From positions 7,912,852 to 7,976,851 of the forward strand of contig NC_063173.1 in NCBI RefSeq assembly GCF_023159225.1: DNA of 64,000 nucleotides, given 5' to 3'. The translations under genes and the position numbers were made by a program. Positions within the stretch are counted from its first letter, which is position 1; every line of letters begins with the position of its first letter. The notes under the pieces were generated by a model that searched no databases, was not told the origin of the DNA, and saw nothing but the letters and a program-made list of their open reading frames with translations. The stretch is from Perognathus longimembris pacificus (taxonomy: Eukaryota; Chordata; Mammalia; Rodentia; Heteromyidae). Below, in pieces: positions 1 through 11,189 of this stretch.

Positions 1-195
1 GTTTTCATCATAGAGGTTCTTCACATTGTTGGTTAATACCTAGGAATACCTAGGAATTATTCCTATTTTTGAGGCTATTACAAAAAGAGTTGCTTTCTTG
101 ATTTCATCCTCGCTCTTCTCATTGTTGGCTTTTGATTTCTGTGGGTTAATTTTATACCCTGCTACTTTGCCAAAGTTTCTACCAGTTCAAACAAA
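1..195 (-). mobile_element. L1 ORF2 fragment
   Basis: Reading the minus strand, this aligns by eye with the ORF2 segment of the large L1 at 21.69-21.84 kb (shared words around 'actttgccaaagttt' and 'gagttgctttc'). It is diverged and cut by the window edge. The word 'acctaggaat' is tandemly duplicated near position 40. No open frame survives. Confidence 0.75.
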
Positions 196-269
196 CTACA
201 ACAGTCAAAAATGAAACAAAAACAGAGTGGAGAAGAAGACTATTCTGTCAATAATATAAAACTCTGTGT

Positions 270-455
270 TTGTTTGCTGGTACAAGGGCTTGAACTCAAA
301 GTCTCACACTTGCTTGGCTTACACTTAAGCCAGTTCCAGCATTTTTCTAATTAATTGGAGATGAACTCTTGCCAGGCTAGTTGTTAACCAATATCCTCAA
401 GGTCTCAGCCTTCTGAGTAGTTAGGATTATACATATGAGCCACTAGCACACAGCT
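270..455 (-). mobile_element. 7SL-headed SINE with Geo tail (B1-Geo)
   Basis: On the minus strand the head is 7SL/B1-like (gctagtggctcatatgta, then taactactcagaaggctgag), followed by a degraded Geo-like tail ending near 'gagttcaagccc'. It is strongly diverged, so it is an old copy. The boundaries are approximate. Confidence 0.6.
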
Positions 456-488
456 AATAAAATAATAAAGAATATTCCAACTGTGTCA

Positions 489-982
489 AGTATGGCAAAT
501 TATAATGGGAATCCCCTTTGTTCTCATAACTCAATATTGCTCCCCTGGCTTGGCCCACTAACTACCCTTTCCCCAGAGCATTTCGCCAAACTTCTCCAGC
601 CCAGTCTCTAGTCTGGAGTCTTAATCTACCTATGAAAGGCCACTTCCCCACTCCATCCCCAGATGATAGGCAATTGAGCCCCTTGCAAATGGAGCAGGAA
701 ACGTGTCCAAACATTAGATTCCCAGACCTTCCAGACCTACACTCTTTGAACTCACCAAACTGGGCACCCTCAGATACCTGCAACCCTGCCCCCTAACCTT
801 TACCCTGCTTAAGCCCCTCTACATCTCTTGCCATTATGTCTTGCCTTGTGTCTCTTTACTCTCCTCTAGTCACTGTGGCATCCCTCCTTCAACTCTCCAT
901 TAAAGTTGTTCTGATCTGCTGAGATTGTTCTCTGCTCTCGCTTTACTCCAATACCCTCATGACTTCATTTCCTAACACTGAA
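489..982 (+). mobile_element. Possible solo LTR
   Basis: A relatively C-rich block of about 490 bp stands out from the AT-rich flanks. It has a poly(A)-signal-like ATTAAA at about 899-904 followed by a pyrimidine-rich, GT-containing stretch, the usual order of an LTR R/U5 region. It may begin TGTCAAG and end CTAACA, but I could not find a convincing target-site duplication. I cannot assign a family; it could be a non-LTR relic. Confidence 0.35.
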
Positions 983-1924
983 CTTTTTGTACGTTTATTG
1001 CCTTCATTTCAATAAGTTGCTCCCAAAAAGTAAGGATAAAATGGCAAGTTGTCTAATTAAACTCAGAATTATTAAGCGATCCACAAAACAGGCAATAGTT
1101 TTAGACTAGCTGTTCTCAATTTTTCTGAAGAAATCAGTATTTTTCCCATTTGCATATGAGTGCTAATAGTGAGCTCCCAATTTGATTACGTTCAGCATAT
1201 AATATTTTCAAAGTGAGTTTGAAGGCAAAGCCCCTGAACCATCTAAGCCTTGTCAGCTGCCAAACAACCATTCTATCTATGCCTGGCAGCTGTGAGTGAG
1301 GAACAATGTGACTAATGTAGTTGTCAAGAAGCCAAATATTTTGTTTATAACCTCGATAGTGAATCAATGAATATCAGCTAATTTCTGACCACCATGTACA
1401 AAATGGTATCCTCTTACTCTCTTTCATGCAATAATGTTTGGAGAAGAAAAAAAATCTAAAATAGTTTAAAAAAAACTAATTATTTTAAAAATGGAAATCC
1501 TAGAGGGAAAAAAAGAATGTATCAACACAATACCCATGATTTGCCCTGCTTTCTACTTTATCTGTTGTTAAAAGTTAAAAAAAATCTCTGTATTATAATA
1601 TTTGTATATAAAACATGCTAATTAGCTTGATTTAGCCATTCTACAATGTATGCATCCTTATGCTGTACACTAAAACATATACAATCTTTTGCTTGCTACC
1701 TTAAAGAAAATAACAAAGACTGGTTAAAAAGCCATTAGTCCAGCTAAATTTTTTGGAAATCAGTAGGCATGACCATAGGTAATTTAAAATGAAAAGAATG
1801 AAGCTTTAGGAGCTAAATCAACACACAGCAGGTGAATGACAAAAAAAGACAACACTGATGTTCCTGCCACCTACAACAGATGTCAGGCCCTGACCCTGCC
1901 AAAACATGCTGAAATGTGTGACTA
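983..1924. other. Unassigned AT-rich intergenic DNA
   Basis: No gene, RNA or repeat that I recognise. Homopurine and A-rich runs occur at 1445-1600. Short open frames here show no protein-like pattern. Confidence 0.5.
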
Positions 1925-2110
1925 TCTCTGCTTTAGCACCAAAGATGGGAGGGGGAATTTGTAAGTTCTCAAAATGCTAAGAAAATATAATAGTGGGGAG
2001 GTGGGAGAAAAATGAGGCAGAAGGTAACAAGTTTGGTAAGAAATGTGCTCAGCTTTATGTATGAAACTGTAACCCCTGTACATCACTTTGATAATAAATC
2101 AATTAAAGAA
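1925..2110 (+). mobile_element. L1 3' end
   Basis: It shows the L1 3'-UTR terminus seen repeatedly in this window: a G-rich tract, 'ggtaacaagtttggtaag', then 'gaaactgtaacccctgtac' and an AATAAA-like end. It is a short 5'-truncated relic. Confidence 0.75.
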
Positions 2111-2579
2111 AATATGATAATACTTGGTCATGATTACCTTAATTGAAGACACTTATTGCACAATGAACCACTCAAGATAAGAATCCCTGTATTCTCATCA
2201 TTTAGTTGAAACCAATACATAAAAATACAAACGAAAATTGGTGTTAATAAAGAACTCAGTACGAGAATATTTAAGAATAATTTTACAGAAGAGTGCTACT
2301 CGATGTGCATAGAGAAGCTAAGCAAGACATCAAAAGCAAATAGGAGGTACCAGGATTGGCTTGACAGACACTGGCACATGGCTGCAGTCTTGTATTCATG
2401 CAAAAGCAACAGGGAAATTCAAGTGGAGAAGTGGGTTAATACCACCTTACAAAAGGACAGAGTGAGAACCAATAAAATGTCCTTAAGCAAGATAATGCCA
2501 TGAACTGTTGTTCTTGGGAGAGAGAACTTCTAGTAGATATATGGAAGACAGATTGTAGGGGAGACAAGGGTAGCAAAAA
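2111..2579. other. Unassigned intergenic DNA
   Basis: No recognisable feature. A 66-codon open frame from 2303 resembles no family I know and has no supporting context. Confidence 0.4.
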
Positions 2580-2779
2580 CAAGAAAGAAAGAAAGGAAGA
2601 AGGGAGGAGGGGGGAGGGAGGGAGGGAGGGAGGGAGGGAGGGAGGAGGGAGGAAGGGAGGGAGGAAGGAAGGAAGGGAAGGAAGGAAGGAAGGAAGGAAG
2701 GAAGGAAGGAAGGAAGGAAGGAAGGAAGGAAGGAAGGAAGGAAGGAAGGAAGGAAGGAAGGAAGGAAGGAAGGAAGGAA
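2580..2779 (+). repeat. GGGA/GGAA microsatellite
   Basis: A 200-bp purine-strand tract: AGAA-rich start, then GGGA repeats with interruptions (about 2611-2670), then a near-perfect GGAA run (about 2680-2779). It abuts the 5' end of a 7SL-type SINE. Long homopurine mirror repeats of this type can form triplex DNA, and GGAA arrays are ETS-family binding platforms; any activity here is inference. Confidence 0.95.
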
Positions 2780-2780
2780 T

Positions 2781-3115
2781 CCAAGCCATAAACGATGACA
2801 CACACTTGTAACTGCAGCTAGTCGGGAGGTAGAGATCAGGAGAATGATGGTTTGAGGGCACCTCAGGCAAAAAGTTAACCACATCACATTCAATCAAGCC
2901 AGTCACAGTGAATCTGTCATGTAATCCCAGCTATGCAGAAAGCTATATAGTTAGGAGAATCACAGCTCAAGGCTGGCCACGGGCAAAAATGTAAGAGCCT
3001 GGCCTGAAATTTAACTAATGCCAAAATGTGGGGTAGGGGGTACACTGCTGGTAGTAAGTGCCTGCTTAGCAAGTTCAGGGCCCTGAATTCAAACTCCAGG
3101 CTGACCAAAAGAAGG
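2781..3115 (+). mobile_element. Composite SINE, 7SL-7SL-ID
   Basis: Two 7SL-like units in tandem (cores near 2797-2870 and 2905-2990) are followed by an ID/tRNA-like unit at about 3035-3105 with the B-box-like 'gaattcaaactccag'. The same order recurs at 24.2, 43.9, 57.0 and 63.5 kb and, inverted, at 45.6 kb, so it is a real family. It is old and diverged. Confidence 0.65.
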
Positions 3116-4394
3116 GAAAGAACTCTCAGTAATCATTTCAATATGCCAGGAGGAGAAAAGCCTGAAACAAGATATTAATAGTATAGAGAACCAGGGATTC
3201 ATTCCAAACAACTGTCTGTAGTAGATGTAACAGACTCTGGAGAATCATGATGTTGTGTGAGGTGAGAAAAGAACCATATAAAGGCCTGAGCCCCCAACCT
3301 GTACATCTTCATCTTGAAGTATTAAGTGATGTTTAAAGATTTGAAGATTAAAAATAAACTAAACAAGCATGAATTGTTTTATGAAAAGAGAAGCTCTAAT
3401 GACCCCAATTTAGTCTTGTTTAGTAGACAAGTCTACATTCCAGAAAGTATAAAATGGTTAGAAATAAAAATTCAGGAAAAGATCAGTAGTGAAGATAAAT
3501 ATACTGGAATATTGACATATATGAACATAAAACAGGAGAAAATAAGATGACTCATCAAGGATAGAGCCCAGGCATCCAAGTACAAGCACAGAATAGATTA
3601 CAAGGAGAAAAGTCATTGGAGGAGATTGAAAAGGAACACATACTCACTTATCCCCAATTGTCCAACTATTTTCATTATTCCATTTTTTCTGGTCATGTAT
3701 TATGGCCTAGTCACCATTGATACCAGGGAGTGGCGGGATAGGAAGATTAGCATGGTGGAATTCCAGCAAAAAGGTTGCTATCTAATGGAGCTCACAGACA
3801 GGTCCAGACACTTGGAAAACTCGCACACAGGTGCCTCAATAGAGTTGTAGGTGGTAGACAGCACAGGATGACACAAATTTAAAGGCCCAAGAAAAGTTAT
3901 GAAACCGAGAGATAAGAGTGTATCAAAAAACATCAGCATTGTCAAATGTGATCTTAGAACAGATGTTATTAAAATTTGAATGTCAACATTTATAGCCTGT
4001 ATCAAGTTGCCCTTTCCAATATGACATGCTGACTTCTTAACTCTCAAATATTTTCAGTGGACACTTTACACATTTTATTACAGAATATCACACAGAAATT
4101 GAACGATATCTGAGAGGCTGAGAGGAAAATAACTCATATTATTTAGTTTCTACACTCAGATTAACCCTATTCTGACTGTAAAGATATTCCCCAATAATCA
4201 GAACATTCTAGTAAAATAATTTGAAATTCCACAAATTTTTTCCCTTTTTTCACTCTACCTGGAAAAAGGTAAAAGGAAGGTGACATTACAATAAAAGTTT
4301 AAACACCCTGATGAATGACTTTTTTTGTCAAGCACTGAGCCTTCCTGGAGTATCCAGCAATGCATTAGTATGGTGTGGCACTGCTAAGTGTCAT
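3116..4394. other. Unassigned intergenic DNA
   Basis: No recognisable repeat or gene. A TATAAA-like word occurs at about 3277 and 74-codon frames start at 3326 and 3626, but they lack codon conservation clues, splice context or known domains, so I do not call a gene. Confidence 0.4.
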
Positions 4395-4510
4395 TAGACT
4401 AGGGCTGGGCTTGATCCTATCTCTGCCACTTGCATGCTAGTTTTAATATTTTGTTTTGTCAAATGGGTGACTTGCATAGAATGTTCTAACATTCTGTGCC
4501 TCAATGACAA
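4395..4510 (+). mobile_element. MIR SINE fragment
   Basis: It matches the MIR core pattern: 'gactagggctgggcttgatcc', then 'tctctgccacttgca', then 'ctgtgcctcaatgac'. It is an ancient mammalian tRNA-derived SINE, heavily diverged. Confidence 0.55.
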
Positions 4511-4594
4511 CTAAAGAATATAGCAGAACATATAGAGAAAGCATGCAGATTGTTTCTGATCAGCATGTGCTTGTATTTGTGTGGTGGTTTTTGA

Positions 4595-4760
4595 AGTTAG
4601 TATGTACTAAATGCTTACCATCTGTCAGACACTATGCTATGTATTTCATAGTTACTAATCTTGCTAACAATTCAAAAAAGTAGGAATTGCTATTATTTCC
4701 ATCTTGCTGATTAGGAAGGTACAGATTAGAGAATTTAACTCTCACATTTAAGATTATAGA
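4595..4760 (-). mobile_element. MIR SINE fragment
   Basis: The plus strand reads as the reverse complement of a MIR 3' half: 'actaaatgcttaccatctgt', then 'cagacactatgct', then 'attatttccatcttgctga'. It is ancient and diverged. Confidence 0.55.
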
Positions 4761-5639
4761 TCTCATCATTGAAAATAATAGGTTCAAACACAATTTATCT
4801 AAATCAATGGCCCATCATCCCACAATATCAAACTGTAAGCTACATTGACCACAAAGAGGAAGAGGTAAACAACTAAGTCCAACACTGTAATAACAAATTA
4901 AAAATTATATAAGATGAATCAGAGAAAGCTTCATAATGGAAATAGATCTGAAGGTAAGATTTAAAGCTATTTTATCAAGAGTTACTGTCATGATACCTAT
5001 TTAAATGATCCAACTGTCTTTCATTTTCATAGGTAAAAATAGATAATTAAGCATATTAATTGAAGTCGATGGTTACCATTTAATCACCACAATAAATTGT
5101 ATCTTATTGGTCTTAGGAAATACTAAGTTTTCCTACAATTCATTCTTCTATTATAGTTACACAATGTATAGAGCGTCAAGCCTCAGAATCTGAATGGAAA
5201 ACATATTCATGAGACAATTAGAAAATGCTATGCCAATGTCTATGACAAAGAATAAGAAACCAGATGGAAGCATAATAAATCCTCTCTGACCGACAGGGAG
5301 AAAGAAAAAGAAGGAAAAAGTGTCTGTATACGTTGAAAGAAGCACCGCTGGAAAGGGGAATGAAGCTGTCTGCGAGAATCTAAGAGTCAGCATTCTAAGA
5401 AAGTGGAAGGTGTTCTCAAAGGAATTCTTGAAAACCAAAACAAATTAGAAGAGTGAAAGTACACTCAACAGCATTGGACAACCTATCAAATCGGATCCTT
5501 TGAAGCCGAAGCAGCTGCTGGGATGTGTTATCATGTGGCTGAGACAGACAGCCCAATTACTTGAGTGGCTAAACCATAAATAAACAGTGACGGGGAAGGC
5601 CTAGAAAAAAAAAAATGTTAAGATTCAGAGAAACTATTT
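4761..5639. other. Unassigned intergenic DNA
   Basis: Nothing recognisable on either strand. An apparent 93-codon minus frame at 5157-5438 is composition-driven and matches no family I know. Confidence 0.4.
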
Positions 5640-5865
5640 GTGTGCACCAGTAATGAGACTTGAACTCAGACCTGGGCTCTAGCTCAGCTACTGTGGGTGT
5701 TGCTCTACTGCTTGAGCCACACCTCTACTGGCTTTTTATTGGTGTATTGGGGAAAATCTCTTGGACTATTCTGCCCCAGTTAGTTTCAAACTGAGATTCT
5801 CATATCTCAGCATGAGATTGTAAGATTATATTATTATTATTATAGGCATGAGCCCTCAGCCATTT
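5640..5865 (-). mobile_element. B1-Geo SINE
   Basis: On the minus strand a 7SL-like head ('ggctcatgcctat' region at 5840-5862, altered by a TTA-repeat expansion) leads into a Geo tail with 'gtggctcaagcagtagagca'. It is an old copy. Confidence 0.65.
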
Positions 5866-6253
5866 TACTTTCAGAAAATTATTTAAGCTCTCTCATCTCA
5901 TCAAGTTTTTCTCATCTACAAAATGACAGCAAAGCTACCTAAAAACTTAGAATAGTACAACGACAAGGGAAATAATGATGTCGCTCCTGTTACCACTATG
6001 GGTGTGAAGCTGATCCATCAAAGAAGTGTTCAATGGGAAGAAACTTTTGATGAACTAAAACAAGACTCCATCTTGGAGCCAAAAGATGTAATTTGATTCT
6101 AGTTGATATGATGGATATGAGTTTGGGTAGAGGATGGTATAAAGTACCTTTAATCTCAGCAACATAAATTCTAAACTCAAATAAATTATGCTTGCAATAC
6201 TGACTGATATATTCCTCAGAAGAAGTTAACAAAGAAATAAAAAATTAAAAGGA

Positions 6254-6469
6254 GGGCTGGGGATATGGCCTAGTGGCAAGAGCGCTTGCCTCGTATACAT
6301 GAAACCCTGGGTTCAATTCCCCAGCACCACATATACAGAAAACGGCCAAAAGGGGTGCTATGGCTCAAGTGGCAGAGTGCTAGCCTTGAACAAAAAGAAG
6401 CCAGGGACAGTGCTCAGGCCCTGTGTCCAAGGCCCAGGACTGGCCAAAAATAAATAAATAAATAAAAAT
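6254..6469 (+). mobile_element. IDL-Geo SINE
   Basis: A full-length dimer. The ID-like left half (ggctggggatatggcctagt, B box ggttcaattcc) is joined through 'catatacagaaaac' to the Geo half, which ends 'cccaggactggcc'. The tail is (AAAT)n. The duplication AAAAGGA flanks it at 6247-6253 and 6470-6476. Confidence 0.92.
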
Positions 6470-6696
6470 AAAAGGAAAGAGTACAGAAAAGTAACAAGAG
6501 AAAACAATATGGGGATCAGACTTCATTTTTACATTAAAAATACACTTCATTTCACCTTCTTAAAAGTGAAAAGTGCTGCCTCTATCAAATACAATCCTCA
6601 GAATGTTAAAACAGAATGTTAAAGATATAAATTAAGTATAAATCAGGACAAGCAGTAATCTACAACGGACTCTTAAACTAAAAGAGGCTCTCCTGC

Positions 6697-6925
6697 TGAG
6701 TATCCATGGCTCACACCTGTAGTCCTAGCTATTTAGAGGTTGACATCTGAAAATGAACTGAAGCCAAACCAGGCATGAAAGTTCTTGAAACTCTCTTACT
6801 TACAATTAACCAGCAAACACTCTAAATGGAATGATGGCTCATTTGGTAGAGTGCTAGCCTTGAGCAAAAAAAGGTAAGGGAGACAGAACCTAAGCCCTGA
6901 GCTTAAGCCCCAGTATTGGCACACA
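6697..6925 (+). mobile_element. B1-Geo SINE
   Basis: A 7SL-like head ('ggctcacacctgtagtccta') is followed by the Geo tail ('tggtagagtgctagccttga', 'cttaagccccagtattggc'). It is moderately diverged. Confidence 0.75.
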
Positions 6926-8941
6926 CAGAGAAAAGAGATCCAATTTCCTAGAAAGAATTTACCTTTATCTATTGAAAACTCATCTTAGTATAAGAAAATC
7001 ATAACTAGATTATTTACTACTACCTGCCACAAAATTGTAATGAGTATGCAAATTGAAAATGTATGTGATACCAGTGGTATCCCAGAGTTGTACAGGACAA
7101 ACATGTATTTCCACACACCAGCACTTCTGCTTAACATGTGTTTAATGTATTCATCACAAAAATGCATTGTAATAAATGTCGAGAATTCAGTTCAAGTAAA
7201 TAGGGCCTTCACCTCTGAGAAGCTCACAACCAGATAAAAGGTTACATTCTGTAGTAAGTGCCATGCTACAGAAGAATTTGTAACCTAGCTGAAAGGGGTT
7301 TGTGTTAACAGATTTTCCATATTGAAGGTCAGTGATTACAGAAACTAAAACAGCAAGCCACAACCATTTGGAAGAGTTTGATATTCACTATTCTCACTCT
7401 GATTCAGCTGAGATAAGCTTTATACTGATGAAAATGAAGGAATAGCAAGTTTATTTCCAGGTCCAAATTCTCCTTATAGTTAGTGGGCCTCTTAGGAAGG
7501 CAGACAATTTATCCCACTGGAAAGAAAGAAGTTAAAAAAGAAAGTGGAGAGAAAAATCAAAGCCAAATAGTTGCAAGAATGTTCTTCAAAGCAGAATACA
7601 GAAAAGTACAAGTCTAATGAGAATAAATACAAAGGAGATGAATAAAAGAAAGAAATGACATGATCAATATACTGTAATTCATGTAGTGTACAGCTGCACA
7701 AAAATAGAAGGAAAGTAGAAAAGATCAAATATAAAGGGAAAATAAGAAGATAAGTTTGGAAGTGAAAAAGGAAGGTGCCATTTAGCTGGCTACTACAAAA
7801 TGGAAAAACACATTACAAAAGAGGATATCACTAGAAGCCCTGAAATCTTAAACTGAATTTGACACACAAGTTTGCCATGCTGAATTTGCAAGTCATGTAT
7901 TTGTTCAAATATTGGTCTTTAAACTCTTTAAAAGTTACACAACAATACAACAGCTTTGATATCATCACTAACTTGTATAATTTTACAATCTGTAACATGC
8001 TACACACTGTTCCTAATATCCAGGTAGAAATATGGGAGGCCTAATGCAAAAGACAGCTCTAATTTTAGCCTTAAATAAAAACAAGAAATTGCTTTCCGTA
8101 TTGCAGTGCACAAGAAAAGCCCTCCACTTATCTGCCTCTGAATACAGTTCCCTTTCCTATTTTCCCCAGTTACATAAATTTAAATACTTCAGGGATAAAA
8201 CAAGCTACTCCCCAAATCCATTCCACCTTTGCCTCTACTGTGTAGCACCAAAATGAATTTAGGTAACTGAATTCAGGCCTAATTTGAGTTCTGATTAGTC
8301 TAAGTCAGGTCTAGTACACATCCCCTTTTCCAAGCGTGGACAATTTAGCTCATGCTATTTATTTGGTGACATCTTTAAGTTAGGGATGAGAATTGGTAGA
8401 ATCAGACTGAAGGAAATGGATTTTATTCAATATCTGGAAGAAGGAATCCTTTCTTTACAATTAGATACTACGGATGACAGGGGAGTATGGCAGAAGAACC
8501 CTTGAGGCCTGATGACATACTTGCTTCACTAAATAAAACAAACCCAGAATCCAAGTAGGGTGTCAACATATTTCCTTGCTGTTCAAACCAGCTTGCTCTG
8601 AATTATCTATTTGCTTACAAATGCTAAGTAATGTTTCCAATGTTGATAAGACCAAAAAAAAGAAGCACATCTGTGATTCAAACTAGATTTTTTTAAAAAG
8701 TTATTAGGCTTTCTATTGTGTTACACAACTGGACTTGTCTTATGACTAGCCATTAGATTTCATGAGTACGAGAGGCATTTTCTTCAACAGTCTTGGGATT
8801 TCAATCACAGATGAGGCCATAACATGTGATATACAAAATAAATAACTCAAGACATAATTTATTATTTTTTGATGATTTCCTATTCTTTCCCTGATAAAAT
8901 ACAAAGAAACACAAATCCAAAATACAAAGAAAAACAAAATA
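6926..8941. other. Unassigned intergenic DNA (about 2 kb)
   Basis: AT-rich sequence without recognisable repeats or genes. Several 60-80-codon frames exist on both strands, but none has domain-like content. Confidence 0.4.
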
Positions 8942-9138
8942 GGGCAGTTGCCAATGGCTCATGCATACAATCCTAGCTACTCCAATCCTTCAGACTCTTT
9001 TCTCTAATTAACTAGCAAAAGGCCCAAACTGGAGATGTAGCTCAAGTGTTAAAGGAAAAAAAGTATGAGAAAAAAAAAAAAGCTAATCGAAAATATAAGG
9101 CCTTGAGTCTAAGCCCCAGTATTGGCACAGGCACATAC
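8942..9138 (+). mobile_element. B1-Geo SINE
   Basis: The 7SL-like head is short ('ggctcatgcatacaatccta'). The Geo tail is interrupted by an A-rich insertion at 9055-9080 and ends 'taagccccagtattggcac'. Its 3' tail grades directly into the next microsatellite. Confidence 0.7.
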
Positions 9139-9235
9139 ACAAAAGAAAGAAAAAGGAAAGAAAGGAAAGAAGAAAGGACAAAGGGAAAGGGAAAGAAAGA
9201 GAGGGAAAAGAGAAAGGGGGAGAGGGAGGGACAAA
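9139..9235 (+). repeat. GAAA/GGGA purine tract
   Basis: An imperfect purine-only tract of AAAG, GAAAG and GGGA units immediately 3' of a B1-Geo SINE. It probably derives from the A-rich tail. Confidence 0.85.
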
Positions 9236-9801
9236 CCTGAAAGATAACATTTTAATAAAGTGATCAATCTTAGCATCATTAGTAATGAGCCAAACAGAAT
9301 GATACATGATACATTATTTTTGTTGCATTCCTGCCAACAATACAAAATCTAAATCTAATCTTGAGAAAAGATCAAACAATTCTATAGAATAAATGGCTTG
9401 TACTCTTTAAAAATATCAAGGTCATCGAAAACAAAGAGCTTTTCCAGATTAAAGGAGGAAAGAGAAGCTTGACAACTCTAGAATATGTACTCTTGGATTA
9501 GATCCTTCTAGAAGAGGATTTTCTCCTCCAGTTATAAAAGACTTTAGTGGAATAAATCATGAATTAAAAATAAGCCTCATGAGCTGGATAAACAATGTTA
9601 ATTTCATAGTTTTTATACTTTCACTGTGGATATATAAGTAAGTAGTCTTCTTTTTTAAAAAAAATACACTGAAGAAGTTAGGAGTATAGAAGCACTGTAT
9701 CCACAATTATAACCAAACAGTTCAGAAGAAAAAAATGTACGTAGAGAATGATATGATAAAGTATGAAGAACTGGGAAAGAAAATACATAAGAGTTCATGT
9801 G

Positions 9802-9822
9802 CTATTTTGTAACTTTTCTGTA
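9802..9822. repeat. Target-site duplication, left copy
   Basis: 21 bp (begins ctattttgtaac, ends ttctgta). It matches 9861-9881 at 20 of 21 positions (A/G at the third base). The two copies flank the tRNA-Ile fragment. Confidence 0.85.
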
Positions 9823-9858
9823 TAAATACTGAGCGCTAATCGATTGTGCCACTGGAGC
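9821..9858 (-). pseudogene. Retroposed 5' half of tRNA-Ile(UAU)
   Basis: On the minus strand this starts at tRNA nucleotide 1 (GCTCCAGTGGC) and runs through the D arm (AATCGATTAGCGC) to the anticodon loop (TATTTATA), then stops. By eye 33 of 38 positions match the mammalian tRNA-Ile(UAU) 5' half as I know it, and most differences are C-to-T or G-to-A transitions. Two extra bases precede nucleotide 1, and the last two tRNA positions overlap the duplication. There is no poly(A) and no 3' half. It cannot be a functional tRNA. The structure fits the known class of tailless retropseudogenes, inserted with L1-type duplications. Confidence 0.8.
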
Positions 9859-9860
9859 TC

Positions 9861-9881
9861 CTGTTTTGTAACTTTTCTGTA
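9861..9881. repeat. Target-site duplication, right copy
   Basis: The second copy of the 21-bp duplication that brackets the tRNA-Ile half. Confidence 0.85.
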
Positions 9882-10359
9882 AATCTGAAACCTTGAAATA
9901 AAGTTAGTCTACAGCCATACCACCCTGAGTGTACCCCATCTCATATGAAAAAAAAAGAAATAAAATATTAAACTATGAAAAATAAATGTACATCCTCTAT
10001 TCTAAAGTAACTTAGTTTGCCAGATTAGACACGTCTAGAACAGGGTGCTCTGATGACCTCTCTATGAAATAGTCTAGCATTCTGGCTTGACATTCATGTC
10101 CTCGTGCAGCCCGGTCAGTCTAGACGCCCAAGCACCTTTTCCCAAATCCTTTTTCTTTCTCACTAAATTCCAAATTGCGTCTCGCTTACTTTTATAATAC
10201 TCATGTGATAATGATCATTTTTCAACTTCTATCACAAGAATGTGCCCACAGTTACTTACCTCCCCAATAGGTTTTAAGCTTCACTAAGTAATACCATAGA
10301 CAAGCATAGGTATGCTGTATTATTGATAATAACTATAGTAGTAATAGTAAGAATAAAAA

Positions 10360-10495
10360 ATAGTAGGCATTTACTGAGTGCTTATGCCTAGCATTGTCTG
10401 AAGCACTTTGTAAATATATATTGCTCACAACAATTCTAAGGAAGGTATTATAGCTATTTCTTTTGCAAAGGAGGAAATCAGAACTTAAGGGGAAT
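10360..10495 (-). mobile_element. MIR SINE fragment
   Basis: The plus strand reads as the MIR reverse complement: 'tttactgagtgcttatgcc', 'gaagcactttgtaaat', then 'aaggaggaaatcagaac'. It is ancient. Confidence 0.55.
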
Positions 10496-10597
10496 GAAAC
10501 AGAAAGGGATGAAATAAACAAGCAAAGACAAATGTAAACAACTCTAAAGCTCATTCTACCATGTCTATTCCACCACATTATGCTGTTTGTGTACTTC

Positions 10598-10936
10598 TGA
10601 TACAGACTAAATGCCTACTCAGAATTTCTCATGTTGAAGTTCTAACTCTTAATATGATAATATAGGAAGTAGGGCTTTGGAAGATAATCAGGTGATGAGA
10701 ACAAAGCATTGATGAGTAAGATTAGTACCTTTGTATAAGAAATGAGAATGCATGCTTCTTTTCTCTCTTCTACCCTTTGAAAACACAAGACAAAAACACC
10801 CTGTGCAGCCAGAAGCGCCCTCACCAGATCCTGGGGGGCTGCTGGTACCTTAACCTTAGAAGCTCTGCTCCCAGACCTGGGTGAAGTAAATTTCTGTTGA
10901 TTAGGCACCCACACTATAGTTTTGTAAGAAGACAGT
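10598..10936 (+). mobile_element. MaLR-type LTR (MST/MLT1-like)
   Basis: It starts TGATACAG. The order of landmarks follows the MST/MLT1 LTRs of mammals: 'catgttgaagttctaactc', 'agtagggctttgga', 'gattagtacctttgtataag', 'cgccctcaccagatcc', 'gtaaatttctgttgatta' and 'cacactatagttttgt'. A 128-codon minus frame over it is spurious. It is an old LTR relic with no internal coding sequence beside it. Confidence 0.75.
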
Positions 10937-10939
10937 TTC

Positions 10940-11189
10940 CATGAATGCTTTTGTCCACTAATTCTGCTAAAATTTAAATAAAAACAAACCCATGCCTTAA
11001 TAACATAAAACAAAAAAAAGGGCTTCAAGAGTAAGTCTTTTGTAATTTTAAATTATAGAAAACAGAATAGACTATTTCCAAGTCTGTTTAAAGATGTTAA
11101 TTTTCGAAGATTTGTAGAAGAATATCTTACATACACAAAAAAAAAATGTGAAGCACATAAATGGGAAAGCTTAGCACGTGAAAATATAC
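10940..11189. other. Unassigned intergenic DNA
   Basis: Nothing recognisable; A-rich. Confidence 0.35.

Noticed and set aside
2436..2906. Long frames of PSFL/FLPS or KEGR repeats on both strands
   Set aside because: They are translations of the GGGA/GGAA microsatellite; the same happens at 29669-30058 and 63641-63991. No gene.
3240..3560. TATAAA-like word followed by a 74-codon frame as a small gene
   Set aside because: No conservation evidence, no splice or poly(A) logic, AT-rich context makes both elements likely by chance.
6254..6330. tRNA gene suggested by A and B boxes
   Set aside because: The boxes belong to the ID-like half of the SINE; no complete cloverleaf and the locus is one of many copies.
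10642..11028. 128-codon minus frame
   Set aside because: Overlies a MaLR LTR in antisense; no protein-like motif.
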